Of a stretch of 64,000 nt of DNA, positions 27,635 through 36,635 are shown piece after piece. A program made the translations under genes and the position numbers. The DNA comes from Psychrobacter sp. JCM 18900. GTDB taxonomy: Bacteria > Pseudomonadota > Gammaproteobacteria > Pseudomonadales > Moraxellaceae. Within the stretch, counting starts at the first letter, position 1. Every line of letters starts with the position of its first letter. Location: positions 496,001 to 560,000 of the forward strand of contig NZ_CAJHBL010000003.1 of assembly GCF_904846625.1 (NCBI RefSeq). The letters are read 5' to 3'. The notes under the pieces are model-generated. The model worked only from the letters and a program-made list of their open reading frames with translations, made no database searches and was not told the origin of the DNA.

Positions 27635-28299
27635 ATATGACCGAATTGGCAACAGCCTATCCTGGTTTGATGGGTGGCATGCTTACCACTTTAAAAGTGC
27701 TGTTTTTGGCTATTTTAGGCGGTATCAGTTTAGGAACTGTACTGGCATTGATGCGCTTGTCAGGCATTAAATTGCTTGAAATTCCAGCAAAGCTATACGT
27801 CAATTACTTCCGCTCCGTACCGCTGCTACTGGTATTGCTATGGTTTTATTTTGCCGTACCGATGATTTATCTTTGGGTAGCGGGTAAGTACCTGCAGCTC
27901 GATGCTGCGTTTGCCTCTTGTGTGGTCGCCTTTATGATGTTTGAGGCCGCTTATTTCTCAGAAGTGGTGCGTGCTGGTATTCAATCGATTGGTAGCGGGC
28001 AGGTCAATGCGGCAAAAGCGCTTGGCATGACTTATGGGCAGACCATGCGTCTGGTCATTTTGCCACAAGCCTTTCGTAAGATGCTGCCATTGATTTTGCA
28101 GCAGTGTATTATCTTATTCCAAGATACGACACTGGTATTTGCGATTGGTTTGACCGACTTTTTCCGCGCAGCCTACGTTCGCGGTGAGCTAATGGGATTA
28201 CTCACGCCGTATATCTTAGGTGCTGGTGCTGTCTATTTTGTGATTAGCTTAAGTGCTTCTATTGGTGTGCAACAATTACAAAAGCGTTTGCGGTTTTAA
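27631..28299 (+). CDS. gltK: Glutamate/aspartate ABC transporter permease GltK
   Basis: Second inner-membrane subunit, 222 aa, about five helices. It has GGMLTTLKVLFLAILGGISLG, YFRSVPLLLVLLWFYF and the EAA loop GQVNAAKALGMTYGQTMRLV with LPQAFRKMLP. Overlap of four bases with gltJ implies translational coupling and equal amounts. GGGAGGTCAG provides its ribosome binding site within gltJ. Confidence 0.94.
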   Translation: MNMTELATAYPGLMGGMLTTLKVLFLAILGGISLGTVLALMRLSGIKLLEIPAKLYVNYFRSVPLLLVLLWFYFAVPMIYLWVAGKYLQLDAAFASCVVAFMMFEAAYFSEVVRAGIQSIGSGQVNAAKALGMTYGQTMRLVILPQAFRKMLPLILQQCIILFQDTTLVFAIGLTDFFRAAYVRGELMGLLTPYILGAGAVYFVISLSASIGVQQLQKRLRF

Positions 28300-28417
28300 T
28301 ATAGTTATTTTGATACGCTTATCGCTTGCGCTTTTGAGTGTTGAGAGCTTGGATTGAGCGTTTGATTTACCTTTTTTAAATAATGATTATCGAAAATAAT
28401 GTGGTTAGGAGCCAGTG

Positions 28418-29221
28418 ATGAGCAATGCTGATACGTACTTAAATGCCTTTGGCGGGCTGGTTACCAATAGTGGTCATGCTAGTGATGAGATGGTCATTGA
28501 GATATCTAATGTCAGCAAATGGTATGGAGATTTTCAAGTACTGACTGACTGTACAGCGCATGTACATAAAGGTGATGTCGTTGTTGTTTGTGGTCCATCG
28601 GGCAGTGGTAAATCAACTTTGATTAAGACAGTGAATGGACTTGAGCCTTTTCAAAAGGGTGACATCATGGTCAATGGCATCTCTGTCGGTGACCCAAAGA
28701 CTAATTTACCTAAGTTACGTAGCCGTGTCGGCATGGTGTTTCAGCATTTTGAGTTGTTTCCACATTTGACTATTATTGATAATTTGACTGTGGCACAAAT
28801 CAAAGTGTTGGGTCGTAAAGAGTCTGAGGCCAAACAAAAAGCGATGGCCTATCTAGACCGTGTTGGTCTGACGGTACAAGCGGCGAAATATCCAGCGGAG
28901 CTCTCTGGTGGTCAGCAGCAGCGTGTTGCGATTGCACGAGCGTTAGCCATGGATCCCGTCGCAATGCTGTTTGATGAGCCAACCTCCGCGCTTGATCCTG
29001 AGATGATTCAGGAGGTGCTAGATGTGATGGTCGAGCTGACTCGTGATGGTATGACCATGATGTGTGTGACGCATGAGATGGGCTTTGCCAGTCAGGTAGC
29101 CAATCGTATCATCTTTATGGATGAAGGGCATATCGTAGAAAACTGTAGTAAGGATGAGTTTTTTGAAGGCGCGAAAAGTGACCGTGCGCAGATGTTCTTG
29201 TCGAAGATTTTAAATCATTAA
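28418..29221 (+). CDS. gltL: Glutamate/aspartate ABC transporter ATP-binding protein GltL
   Basis: Cytosolic ATPase, 267 aa. Walker A GPSGSGKST, Q-loop GMVFQHFELFPH, signature [15 protein letters not shown], Walker [14 protein letters not shown] and VTHEMGFA are all present. An N-terminal extension of about 25 residues precedes the usual start of the domain (EISNVSKWYGDFQVL). ATG 28418 has AGGAG 6 bases upstream; the GTG just before it at 28415 would be too close. A 115-base gap separates it from gltK. A long terminator follows. Confidence 0.93.
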   Translation: MSNADTYLNAFGGLVTNSGHASDEMVIEISNVSKWYGDFQVLTDCTAHVHKGDVVVVCGPSGSGKSTLIKTVNGLEPFQKGDIMVNGISVGDPKTNLPKLRSRVGMVFQHFELFPHLTIIDNLTVAQIKVLGRKESEAKQKAMAYLDRVGLTVQAAKYPAELSGGQQQRVAIARALAMDPVAMLFDEPTSALDPEMIQEVLDVMVELTRDGMTMMCVTHEMGFASQVANRIIFMDEGHIVENCSKDEFFEGAKSDRAQMFLSKILNH

Positions 29222-29310
29222 ATACACTTTGATTTACGATTGTTTATAGCAGTATTTCTAAGATAAAGACATGTTCTAAAGCTTACTTTTCTTTCCACTG
29301 CTAATAATTA

Positions 29311-29365
29311 TACAAAGCGCCCTATTAAAGACGGTTAAACGCTATCTTTAATAGGGCGCTTTGTA
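29311..29365 (+). terminator. Long palindromic terminator of the glt ABC operon
   Basis: Perfect inverted 21-base arms (29311-29331 and 29345-29365; TACAAAGCGCCCTATTAAAG on the left) with a 13-base loop. The downstream sequence is moderately T-rich. Confidence 0.85.
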
Positions 29366-29409
29366 TTTAGCCTTTTTTGTATAGTTATTTGAAAAACGAT
29401 TTGGGGCTT

Positions 29410-29564
29410 ATGATATCTACACACAAGGAATTCAAAGAAGAGATCTTTGAGACTATAAAGCCGCTGAAAATAGAGCGGGAATAGTCGCCGAATTAGAGAA
29501 ATCGCAAACGGCAAAAGCAAATGAAATGTCTCATCTGATTAATCAAACAAATTTGAAAAGATAG
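29410..29564 (+). pseudogene. Possible remnant of a ~50-residue gene with a frameshift
   Basis: From ATG 29410 a 24-codon frame (MISTHKEFKEEIFETIKPLK...) stops at a TAG at 29482. A -1 shift at that point continues at 29484 as VAELEKSQTAKANEMSHLIN to a stop at 29562. Both parts have a similar charged, helical composition, as if one base had been lost near GGGAATAG. A weak GGGG precedes the ATG. I do not recognise the protein; chance cannot be excluded. Confidence 0.3.
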
Positions 29565-29624
29565 TAATCATAATATAGATAAATTTAATTTTATTTAACG
29601 TTATTAACTGAATTAGGATTGAAT

Positions 29625-30233
29625 ATGACGCTAAAACGAACCGTCGGCATACTACTGTTCAATGAAGTAGAAGTATTGGATTTTGCAGGGCCTTTTGAGG
29701 TGTTTTCGTTGGCTGAAAATGCTGCCAGTTCTAGTGATGATAAGCACTTTAAGGTTATCACTATTGCCGAGAACCAAGCAACGATATCCGCTAGGAATGG
29801 TCTGCAAGTCATTCCTGACTATAGTTTTGCCAAGCATCCAGACATTGATGTCTTAATCATCCCTGGTGGTTACGGTGCCGAAAAAACAGAAATATATAAT
29901 AAGGTGGTAATTGACTGGATTATCACTCAAGCAAGTTTGGCAGAGCTGACGCTTTCAGTGTGTACAGGAGCGTTGCTGTTGGCTAAGGCAGGTTTGCTAG
30001 CTGGTAAGTCAGCAACCACGCACTGGATGGACTTGGATAATTTAGCATCCTATCCTGATATCGATGTGATCTCGCATACGCGTTTTGTAGATGCCAGTGA
30101 TGATACTGGTAATATCGTCACATCAGCGGGGATAAGTGCAGGCATCCATGCAAGTCTATACTGTATAGAAAAATTAATAGATAGTGAAACCATGCGTGCA
30201 ACAGCACATCGCATGGAATTCGATATTGACTAA
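29625..30233 (+). CDS. DJ-1/PfpI family protein (isonitrile hydratase-like)
   Basis: A 202-aa cytosolic protein of the glutamine-amidotransferase-like DJ-1 superfamily. The N-terminus VGILLFNEVEVLDFAGPFEVFS is typical of the subgroup that includes isonitrile hydratase and the sensor domains of AraC-type regulators. The nucleophile elbow is LSVCTGALLLAKAGLL (Cys), followed by THW and TSAGISAGIHASLYCIEKL. There is no HTH domain, so it is the stand-alone enzyme form. AGGA 6 bases before ATG 29625 decides the start over an upstream TTG. Catalytic activity unproven. Confidence 0.88.
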   Translation: MTLKRTVGILLFNEVEVLDFAGPFEVFSLAENAASSSDDKHFKVITIAENQATISARNGLQVIPDYSFAKHPDIDVLIIPGGYGAEKTEIYNKVVIDWIITQASLAELTLSVCTGALLLAKAGLLAGKSATTHWMDLDNLASYPDIDVISHTRFVDASDDTGNIVTSAGISAGIHASLYCIEKLIDSETMRATAHRMEFDID

Positions 30234-30332
30234 GTGAATTGTTAGATAGGTGAGTGAATGGCTGTTTACTGATACAATAGCGGTCAATATTTTTGATAAT
30301 TAAAATAATTCATAAACCATATTGGAGTTTAT

Positions 30333-31586
30333 ATGAGCGTAGAAAACCTATCTGTAGCATCGAGCACAGCAGCAAAAAAAGGTGTGGTTATTATTGGTGC
30401 AGGACTGGCAGGCTGGCATGTCATTGATGCCATTCGTGCCAAAGACACAGAGGTTCCAATCACATTAATCACGGCTGATAGTGGCGACCGTTATCACAAG
30501 CCGATGTTGACGATGGCAATCAGCCAAAACAAACGAGCATCAGACTTAGTACGGGCATCTGGTAGCGAAGCGGCGAACACAGCAGAAGTGACGTTGTTAG
30601 CCAATACGCAAGTGACAGATATTGATCCAGTGAGCCAAACCGTACAGGTGCGCTCTACTACGCAGTCAGATGATACACTGACGACTATCGGCTATGAGAA
30701 AATGGTGCTAGCGATGGGTGCTCATCCTATCTTCCCTAAAAGTCTGCCGCAAGATTTGGTTTGGCATGTCAATCATATCGAGCGTTTTAGTCAGCTACAA
30801 GAAAAGCTAGCAGCAGGTAGTCAGCATGTTGCGATCGTTGGTGCTGGTATGGTGGGTACAGAAATCGCAGAAGACCTACTTAAAGCTGGTCATAAAGTAA
30901 CGCTCATTGATTTAAATGATGCACCGCTTTCGCAGATGCTACCAGCAAAAGCAACAGCACGTATCGCCAAAGCAATCGAGTCGCAGGGTATTCAATTCTT
31001 AGGTGGTTATCAAGTATCAGCTGTCGCTCGTGTTAGTGACGATGATAATAATGACAGCGAAGATGGCGAGAAACTACAAGTAGACTATGCACCGTTATCA
31101 TCGGATGCAGACAATACTGATACTCAGTCGCTCGAACCACTGATTGTAGATCATGTGATTGCCAGTACAGGTCTGACAGTCGATGAGCAATTACCTGCGG
31201 CGGCTGGTGTGGAGTTCGATCGCCGTACGGGTATTGTGGTGGATGCAGCGACGTTGCGTACCAATGCAGCGAATATCTATGCCATCGGCGACTGTATGTC
31301 TATCAATGGGGTGGCTTGTCGTTATGTTGCGCCATTACGCGCGCAGGCTGCGACTATCGCTGATGATATCTTAGGTCACGAGCACAGCGGTTATGATCAT
31401 AAGCCGCCGATGATTCGCCTTAAGAACAAAGCCATCTCTGTGATGGTGACGGGCGTACCGCAAGCAGCGGGCAATTGGCAAGTGAAGACTGAAAGTGATG
31501 ATGAGCTAATCATGGATTTGATCGATGATAATGAAGCCGTTAGCGCAACGGTAACGATTAAGGCGCCTGCAGTTCCTAAAGCATAA
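30333..31586 (+). CDS. Rubredoxin-NAD(+) reductase-like FAD oxidoreductase
   Basis: FAD/NAD(P)-binding pyridine nucleotide-disulphide oxidoreductase, 417 aa. The FAD motif GAGLAGWHVIDAIR lies at about residues 24-37 and the second dinucleotide fold VGAGMVGTEIAEDLLKAG near residue 170; the FAD-proximal IYAIGDCM segment is near 315. RYHKPMLT and the overall pattern resemble RubB/AlkT, which pass electrons from NADH to rubredoxin for alkane hydroxylases. An acidic insert (DDDNNDSEDGE) sits around residue 240. No rubredoxin gene is adjacent, so the partner is not shown here. Confidence 0.87.
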   Translation: MSVENLSVASSTAAKKGVVIIGAGLAGWHVIDAIRAKDTEVPITLITADSGDRYHKPMLTMAISQNKRASDLVRASGSEAANTAEVTLLANTQVTDIDPVSQTVQVRSTTQSDDTLTTIGYEKMVLAMGAHPIFPKSLPQDLVWHVNHIERFSQLQEKLAAGSQHVAIVGAGMVGTEIAEDLLKAGHKVTLIDLNDAPLSQMLPAKATARIAKAIESQGIQFLGGYQVSAVARVSDDDNNDSEDGEKLQVDYAPLSSDADNTDTQSLEPLIVDHVIASTGLTVDEQLPAAAGVEFDRRTGIVVDAATLRTNAANIYAIGDCMSINGVACRYVAPLRAQAATIADDILGHEHSGYDHKPPMIRLKNKAISVMVTGVPQAAGNWQVKTESDDELIMDLIDDNEAVSATVTIKAPAVPKA

Positions 31587-31696
31587 CGATTGCAATACCG
31601 TTTTTTGAAAAACTAATAAAAGCATATCATTTATAAGTGATTTCCTTTATTAGATGCTTTCCAGAAAATTCAGTTAAACGACAGTGTTGATGATCG

Positions 31697-31731
31697 AGCC
31701 AGCCCATTACTTATAATGTGGCTGGCTTTTT
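31697..31731 (+). terminator. Terminator after the rubredoxin reductase gene
   Basis: AGCCAGCC-C-ATTA pairs with TAAT-G-TGGCTGGCT around CTTA, followed by TTTTT. About 110 bases after the stop codon. Confidence 0.85.
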
Positions 31732-31822
31732 CGTGTCAAATATTTGCCATGATTCTATGCTACCTTTTACTAAGTAGAAAGGCAGACTGTCTAATTAAAT
31801 GATACATACTGTATTGATATTG

Positions 31823-31852
31823 TTGACAGGCTTTCATTGATGGCGTTATAGT
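31823..31852 (+). promoter_or_regulatory. Sigma-70-type promoter of the acyl-CoA synthetase/liu cluster
   Basis: TTGACA (31823-31828) and TATAGT (31847-31852) are separated by 18 bases, a near-consensus pair. It lies about 105 bases before the synthetase start, leaving an untranslated leader of about 95 bases. Confidence 0.65.
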
Positions 31853-31956
31853 AGCTGAATGCTATGTAAGACCTGCCCAAGGAAGAAGGTTTGCACGCAG
31901 GCTATCAATAAGTGCTATTTATAAATAATATAAAAAGTAAAACGAAAGGACTCGTT

Positions 31957-33732
31957 ATGACTCAAACTCCTGATTTCGATTCGACTCGCGTTGACTTCGA
32001 CACTATTTTAAACAACATTCCTAGTATCAATATGGGCGCACGCTCAGCCAACGCACCACTTACTCAAAGCTATGACAAAGGTCCTGATGTACCGCTGATT
32101 GAAGCGACAATCGGTGACTTTTTTGATGCTATTGTTTCTAAATATCCTGAGCGCGAAGCACTGGTCGTCCGCCATCAAAATATCCGCTGGACATATCGTG
32201 AGCTACAGCAGCAAGTGAATCAGCTAGCCAGTAGCATGATTGAAATGGGATTAGAGATTGGCGATCGTATCGGTATATGGTCACATAACAATGCTGAGTG
32301 GTTGCTCATGCAATTGGCTACAGCAAAAGTCGGCGTTATCCTCGTTAATATCAATCCTGCCTACCGTACTTTTGAGTTGCAATATGCCTTAAATAAACTG
32401 GGCTGCTCAGCGCTCGTACTGATGCGTCATTTCAAAACCAGTGACTATGCCAGTTTAATCCGTGAGCTGTGTCCTGAAATTTACCACAAAGACTACACTC
32501 AGCTTGATTTGGTTGAGATTCCGACGATTGAACGCATCATTTGGATTGATGAGCCAGAGTCTGAAGAGACCTTCGGTTTTATGCAAAAGTTCTCTGCGTG
32601 GATGAGCGAGGGCGATGCCAACGATCCGCGTGTTGCTGAGCGTCAAGCCCAGCTTAAAAACACCGATGCTATTAATGTACAGTTCACCAGTGGTACGACA
32701 GGTACACCAAAAGGCGCAACCTTAAGCCATCGTAACATCCTTAACAATGGCTACTTCATCGGTGAGGCCATGAACCTCACTGAAGAGGATAGGCTGTGTA
32801 TTCCAGTACCTCTGTATCATTGTTTTGGCATGGTGCTTGGTAATCTAGCGATTCTCACACATGGCGGTTGTATCGTATATCCAAACGACGGCTTTGAGCC
32901 GTTAACCGTATTGCAAGCAGTCGAAGGAGAGAAATGTACAGGTCTGCACGGCGTGCCAACGATGTTTATCGCAGAGCTTGACCATCCTGAATTTGAAAAC
33001 TTTGATTTGTCTACCTTGCGCACGGGCATTATGGCCGGGTCTAGCTGTCCGATTGAAGTTATGCGCCGTGTCATCGATAAGATGCACATGAGCGAAGTCA
33101 CCATTGCCTATGGTATGACAGAGACCAGTCCAGTATCTTGCCAGACCAATGAGCACACGCCACTTGATAAACAAGTCTCGACGGTAGGACTGGTACAGCC
33201 TGCGCTTGAGGTGAAAGTCGTCGATACAGAAACAGGTGAAATTGTCCCGTTGGGCGAGACAGGTGAGCTGCTTACACGAGGCTATTCAGTGATGAAAGGC
33301 TATTGGGGTAGCCGCTTTAAAACGCGTGAAGCTATCCAAGATGGTTGGATGCATACGGGTGACTTGGCCACAATGGATGAAGATGGCTACGTAAAAATCG
33401 TCGGCCGTAGTAAAGACATGGTGATTCGCGGCGGCGAGAATATCTATCCGGTAGAAATTGAAAATTACCTCTATCGTCATCCAAAGATTCGTGATGTACA
33501 AATCGTGGGTATACCAGATGAGCGTTATGGTGAGGTACTCGCGGCGTGGATTATTCCGAAAGAGCCTGGCTGCTTGACTGAACAAGAAGTACGCGAGTTC
33601 TGTAGTGAGCATATCGCTCATTATAAAGTGCCGACCTACTATCGTTTTGTGACTGAATATCCAATGACCATCACTGGTAAAATTCAAAAATATAAAATCA
33701 TTGAGCAAATGAAAGAAGAGTTGGGTTTGTAG
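31957..33732 (+). CDS. AMP-binding acyl-CoA synthetase
   Basis: Activates a carboxylic acid to its CoA ester via an acyl-AMP. The 591-aa protein has the AMP signature [15 protein letters not shown] near residue 245, [10 protein letters not shown] near 385, the [20 protein letters not shown] hinge near 495 and the C-terminal lysine motif TGKIQKYKI. These match medium/short branched-chain synthetases. ATG 31957 is set by AAAGGA 7 bases upstream; a longer frame from 31912 lacks this. First gene of the liu cluster, so isovalerate or a related branched acid is a plausible substrate. A repeat (copy D) separates it from liuB. Confidence 0.93.
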   Translation: MTQTPDFDSTRVDFDTILNNIPSINMGARSANAPLTQSYDKGPDVPLIEATIGDFFDAIVSKYPEREALVVRHQNIRWTYRELQQQVNQLASSMIEMGLEIGDRIGIWSHNNAEWLLMQLATAKVGVILVNINPAYRTFELQYALNKLGCSALVLMRHFKTSDYASLIRELCPEIYHKDYTQLDLVEIPTIERIIWIDEPESEETFGFMQKFSAWMSEGDANDPRVAERQAQLKNTDAINVQFTSGTTGTPKGATLSHRNILNNGYFIGEAMNLTEEDRLCIPVPLYHCFGMVLGNLAILTHGGCIVYPNDGFEPLTVLQAVEGEKCTGLHGVPTMFIAELDHPEFENFDLSTLRTGIMAGSSCPIEVMRRVIDKMHMSEVTIAYGMTETSPVSCQTNEHTPLDKQVSTVGLVQPALEVKVVDTETGEIVPLGETGELLTRGYSVMKGYWGSRFKTREAIQDGWMHTGDLATMDEDGYVKIVGRSKDMVIRGGENIYPVEIENYLYRHPKIRDVQIVGIPDERYGEVLAAWIIPKEPGCLTEQEVREFCSEHIAHYKVPTYYRFVTEYPMTITGKIQKYKIIEQMKEELGL

Positions 33733-33778
33733 TAAGCTTACTTATCTGCTCTAAAAAACAAAAGACTAACCATATTCA

Positions 33779-33877
33779 TTTCACTATAAAAGTATTACAG
33801 CGTTAATCTCGCTTGAAGTATCACACATACATCTGCACTCGGTTGCCTTGTACTACTTTTAAATTGAATCGACTATA
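33779..33877 (+). repeat. Dispersed ~100-bp repeat, copy D
   Basis: TTCACTATAAAAGTATTA at the left and AAATTGAATCGACTATA at the right match copy A closely. The flank AGCAACGCTTAAAAATA is shared with the sequence right of copy B. It lies in the spacer between the synthetase gene and liuB. Confidence 0.75.
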
Positions 33878-33972
33878 TGTGAGCAACGCTTAAAAATAGT
33901 AGTTAGTATCATTTATATAAAAAGCTACTCACAGCTACGTATCTATCTATGTATAAGAAAAAAAGGGATATC

Positions 33973-35583
33973 ATGAGCGCTATCATAACCAGTAAACTGA
34001 GTCCAAACTCAAGCGATTTTCAGCAAAACAGTGCCGCGATGCAAGAGATAGTCGATGACCTGTATGTACACTTGCGTAAAGTTGCCCAAGGTGGCTCAGA
34101 GCGCGCACGAGCCAAACATCTAGCGCGTGGTAAGCTGTTACCACGTGAGCGCGTCGAGCGTTTATTGGATGTAGGTACACCGTTCCTAGAAGTGGCACCG
34201 ATGGCTGCACATGATATGTATGGCGAAGAGATTCCGGCGGCTGGCGTGATTGCAGGTATCGGCCGTATCAATGGCATCGAATGTATGATTGTCTGTAATG
34301 ATGCCACGGTAAAAGGCGGCACGTACTATCCAATGACGGTCAAAAAGCATCTACGTGCGCAAGAGATTGCGCAAGAAAATCATCTGCCATGTGTGTATCT
34401 GGTTGATTCAGGTGGTGCAAACTTACCGAATCAAGATGATGTGTTCCCTGATAAAGAGCATTTCGGCCGTATCTTCTTTAATCAAGCCAATCTGAGTGCG
34501 GCAGGCATTCCACAGATTGCTGTGGTCATGGGTAGCTGTACGGCTGGCGGAGCTTATGTGCCTGCCATGAGCGATGAGTCTATTATTGTCAAAGAGCAAG
34601 GTACGATATTTTTGGGTGGTCCACCACTAGTCAAAGCAGCAACGGGTGAAGAAGTTACCGCAGAAGACTTGGGTGGCGGTGATGTACATACTAGACTGTC
34701 AGGCGTGGTTGATCATCTAGCGCAAAACGATACCCACGCGTTATCGATTGCCCGTAATATCGTCAGTCATCTAAATCGCCCTGCGAAAAACATCCCTAAT
34801 CAAATCACACCACGTCCGCCACGTTACGATGCCAAAGAACTCTATGGTGTGATTCCAACGGACAAGCGCAAGCCGTTTGATATCAGAGAAATCATCGCCC
34901 GTATCGTTGATGACAGTGCCTTTGATGAGTTTAAAGCACGCTTTGGTACGACGCTAGTGTGCGGGTTTGCCCATATCGAAGGGATGCCTGTTGGTATTAT
35001 TGCCAATAACGGTATCTTATTCAGTGAGTCAGCGCAAAAAGGGACGCATTTCATCGAACTGTGCTGTAAGCGCAAAATCCCATTAGTATTCCTCCAGAAC
35101 ATTACTGGCTTCATGGTTGGCCGCAAATACGAAAACGAAGGTATCGCTCGTCATGGTGCCAAGATGGTAATGGCGGTGGCTAATGCCAAAGTACCAAAAT
35201 TCACCGTTATCGTCGGTGGTTCGTTTGGTGCTGGTAACTACGGTATGTGTGGCCGTGCTTATAGCCCGCGTTTCTTATGGATGTGGCCAAATGCCCGTAT
35301 CTCTGTCATGGGCGGCGAGCAAGCTGCATCAGTACTGGCAACGGTCAAACGTGATAACTTTGATCGCAAAGGTGAAGCGTGGAGCGATGAGGACGAAGCG
35401 GCATTTAAAGCGCCGATTCGCGAAATGTACGAAGAGCAAGGTCATCCGTATTATGCCACCGCACGTATGTGGGATGACGGCGTAATTGATCCTGCTGATA
35501 CGCGCAGTGTATTGGCTTTAGGATTAAGCGCTGCGTATAACGCGCCGATTGAAGAGACGACGTTTGGTGTCTTTAGAATGTAG
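33973..35583 (+). CDS. liuB: Methylcrotonoyl-CoA carboxylase carboxyltransferase (beta) subunit
   Basis: Transfers CO2 from biotin on LiuD to 3-methylcrotonyl-CoA in leucine degradation. The 536-aa protein shows [57 protein letters not shown] (typical of MCC rather than propionyl-CoA carboxylase), [29 protein letters not shown] and [15 protein letters not shown]. The ATG at 33973 begins [10 protein letters not shown]; the frame is open from 33949. Followed by repeat copy F and then liuC. Confidence 0.95.
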   Translation: MSAIITSKLSPNSSDFQQNSAAMQEIVDDLYVHLRKVAQGGSERARAKHLARGKLLPRERVERLLDVGTPFLEVAPMAAHDMYGEEIPAAGVIAGIGRINGIECMIVCNDATVKGGTYYPMTVKKHLRAQEIAQENHLPCVYLVDSGGANLPNQDDVFPDKEHFGRIFFNQANLSAAGIPQIAVVMGSCTAGGAYVPAMSDESIIVKEQGTIFLGGPPLVKAATGEEVTAEDLGGGDVHTRLSGVVDHLAQNDTHALSIARNIVSHLNRPAKNIPNQITPRPPRYDAKELYGVIPTDKRKPFDIREIIARIVDDSAFDEFKARFGTTLVCGFAHIEGMPVGIIANNGILFSESAQKGTHFIELCCKRKIPLVFLQNITGFMVGRKYENEGIARHGAKMVMAVANAKVPKFTVIVGGSFGAGNYGMCGRAYSPRFLWMWPNARISVMGGEQAASVLATVKRDNFDRKGEAWSDEDEAAFKAPIREMYEEQGHPYYATARMWDDGVIDPADTRSVLALGLSAAYNAPIEETTFGVFRM

Positions 35584-35599
35584 GAGTTCTAAGGTCTCC

Positions 35600-35698
35600 C
35601 CATAATAAGCGACTACTGCGTCAACTTCATTTGAAGTATGGTTTGTACATCTACGCTTAGTCTTTGTACTTGGTTTCCTTGTATTAACATTATTATGG
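35600..35698 (+). repeat. Dispersed ~100-bp repeat, copy F (divergent)
   Basis: Ends are CCATAATAA (35600-35608) and TTATTATGG (35690-35698), exact inverted partners. The interior (CTACTGCGTCAACTTCATTTGAAGTATG, then GTACTTGGTTTCCTTGTA) is a clear but diverged relative of the other copies. It fills most of the liuB-liuC spacer. Confidence 0.65.
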
Positions 35699-35748
35699 AT
35701 TGACCAAGAGTTTATTTGAGTATTTACATAAAAAATATAGAGAAAGTT

Positions 35749-36558
35749 ATGCAAAAAGACAGTGATAAAAATTATAAAAGCCTACTGGTTAAAGTGGAGC
35801 AGCACGTGGCGACAGTGACGTTAAATCGTCCTGAGATACGTAATGCATTTAATGATGAAATGATAGCCGAGCTAACCGATGCGTTCAATACGCTTGGTGC
35901 TGATGATGAGGTACGTGTCATTGTGCTAGCGGCTGCTGGCAAGGCTTTTTGTGCAGGTGCTGATCTCAATTGGATGCGTGCCATGGCGGACTATAGCTAT
36001 GAAGAGAATCTAGCGGATGCTGATAAATTGGCGCAAATGCTTAAGACTATTTATGAATGTCCTAAGCCGACAGTTGCGGCTATTCAAGGCGATGTGTACG
36101 CAGGTGGCATGGGTTTGGTCGCTGCTTGCGATGTGGCTATCGCGGTCAAAATTGCTAATTTCTGCCTCAGCGAAGTGCGTTTAGGGTTGGCACCTGCCAC
36201 TATCAGTCCTTATGTTATCCGCGCGCTAGGTGCTAGAGCGTCGCAGCGTTATTTCTTAAGTGCTGAAGTATTTGATGCCAAAAAGGCGCGTCAGCTTGGC
36301 TTTATCCATGAGCGTGTTAGCGAAGAGTGGCTAAGCGATGAAGTGGCTGCGTTCTGTAACAAGGTCGTCAAAAATAGCCCTGACGCGGTAAAAACCTGCA
36401 AACAGCTATTACACGATGTCGCTGGTGCACCTATTACAGATGAGCTGATTGCTGACACGGTCAAAGGTATCGCTGATATCCGCTCATCAAAGCAAGGTCG
36501 CGAGGGTGTACAAGCGTTTTTGCAAAAGCGTAAACCTGATTGGCTGACAGTAGACTAA
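35749..36558 (+). CDS. liuC: Methylglutaconyl-CoA hydratase (enoyl-CoA hydratase family)
   Basis: Hydrates 3-methylglutaconyl-CoA to HMG-CoA in leucine degradation. A 269-aa crotonase-fold protein: VATVTLNRPEIRNAFNDEMI, oxyanion segment AGKAFCAGADLNWM, GDVYAGGMGLVAACDVAIA and LSEVRLGLAPATISPYV. The ADLNWM sequence is typical of the methylglutaconyl-CoA hydratase subgroup. ATG 35749 with GAGAAAG upstream is preferred to a TTG at 35716. Genomic position between the two carboxylase subunits supports the assignment. Confidence 0.93.
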   Translation: MQKDSDKNYKSLLVKVEQHVATVTLNRPEIRNAFNDEMIAELTDAFNTLGADDEVRVIVLAAAGKAFCAGADLNWMRAMADYSYEENLADADKLAQMLKTIYECPKPTVAAIQGDVYAGGMGLVAACDVAIAVKIANFCLSEVRLGLAPATISPYVIRALGARASQRYFLSAEVFDAKKARQLGFIHERVSEEWLSDEVAAFCNKVVKNSPDAVKTCKQLLHDVAGAPITDELIADTVKGIADIRSSKQGREGVQAFLQKRKPDWLTVD

Positions 36559-36635
36559 CTAGTAGCAGAACAATGATAGGCAAATGGGTAAATAGACAAG
36601 ACGTCAAATAATAACGACAAGACACAGGGATAGTT

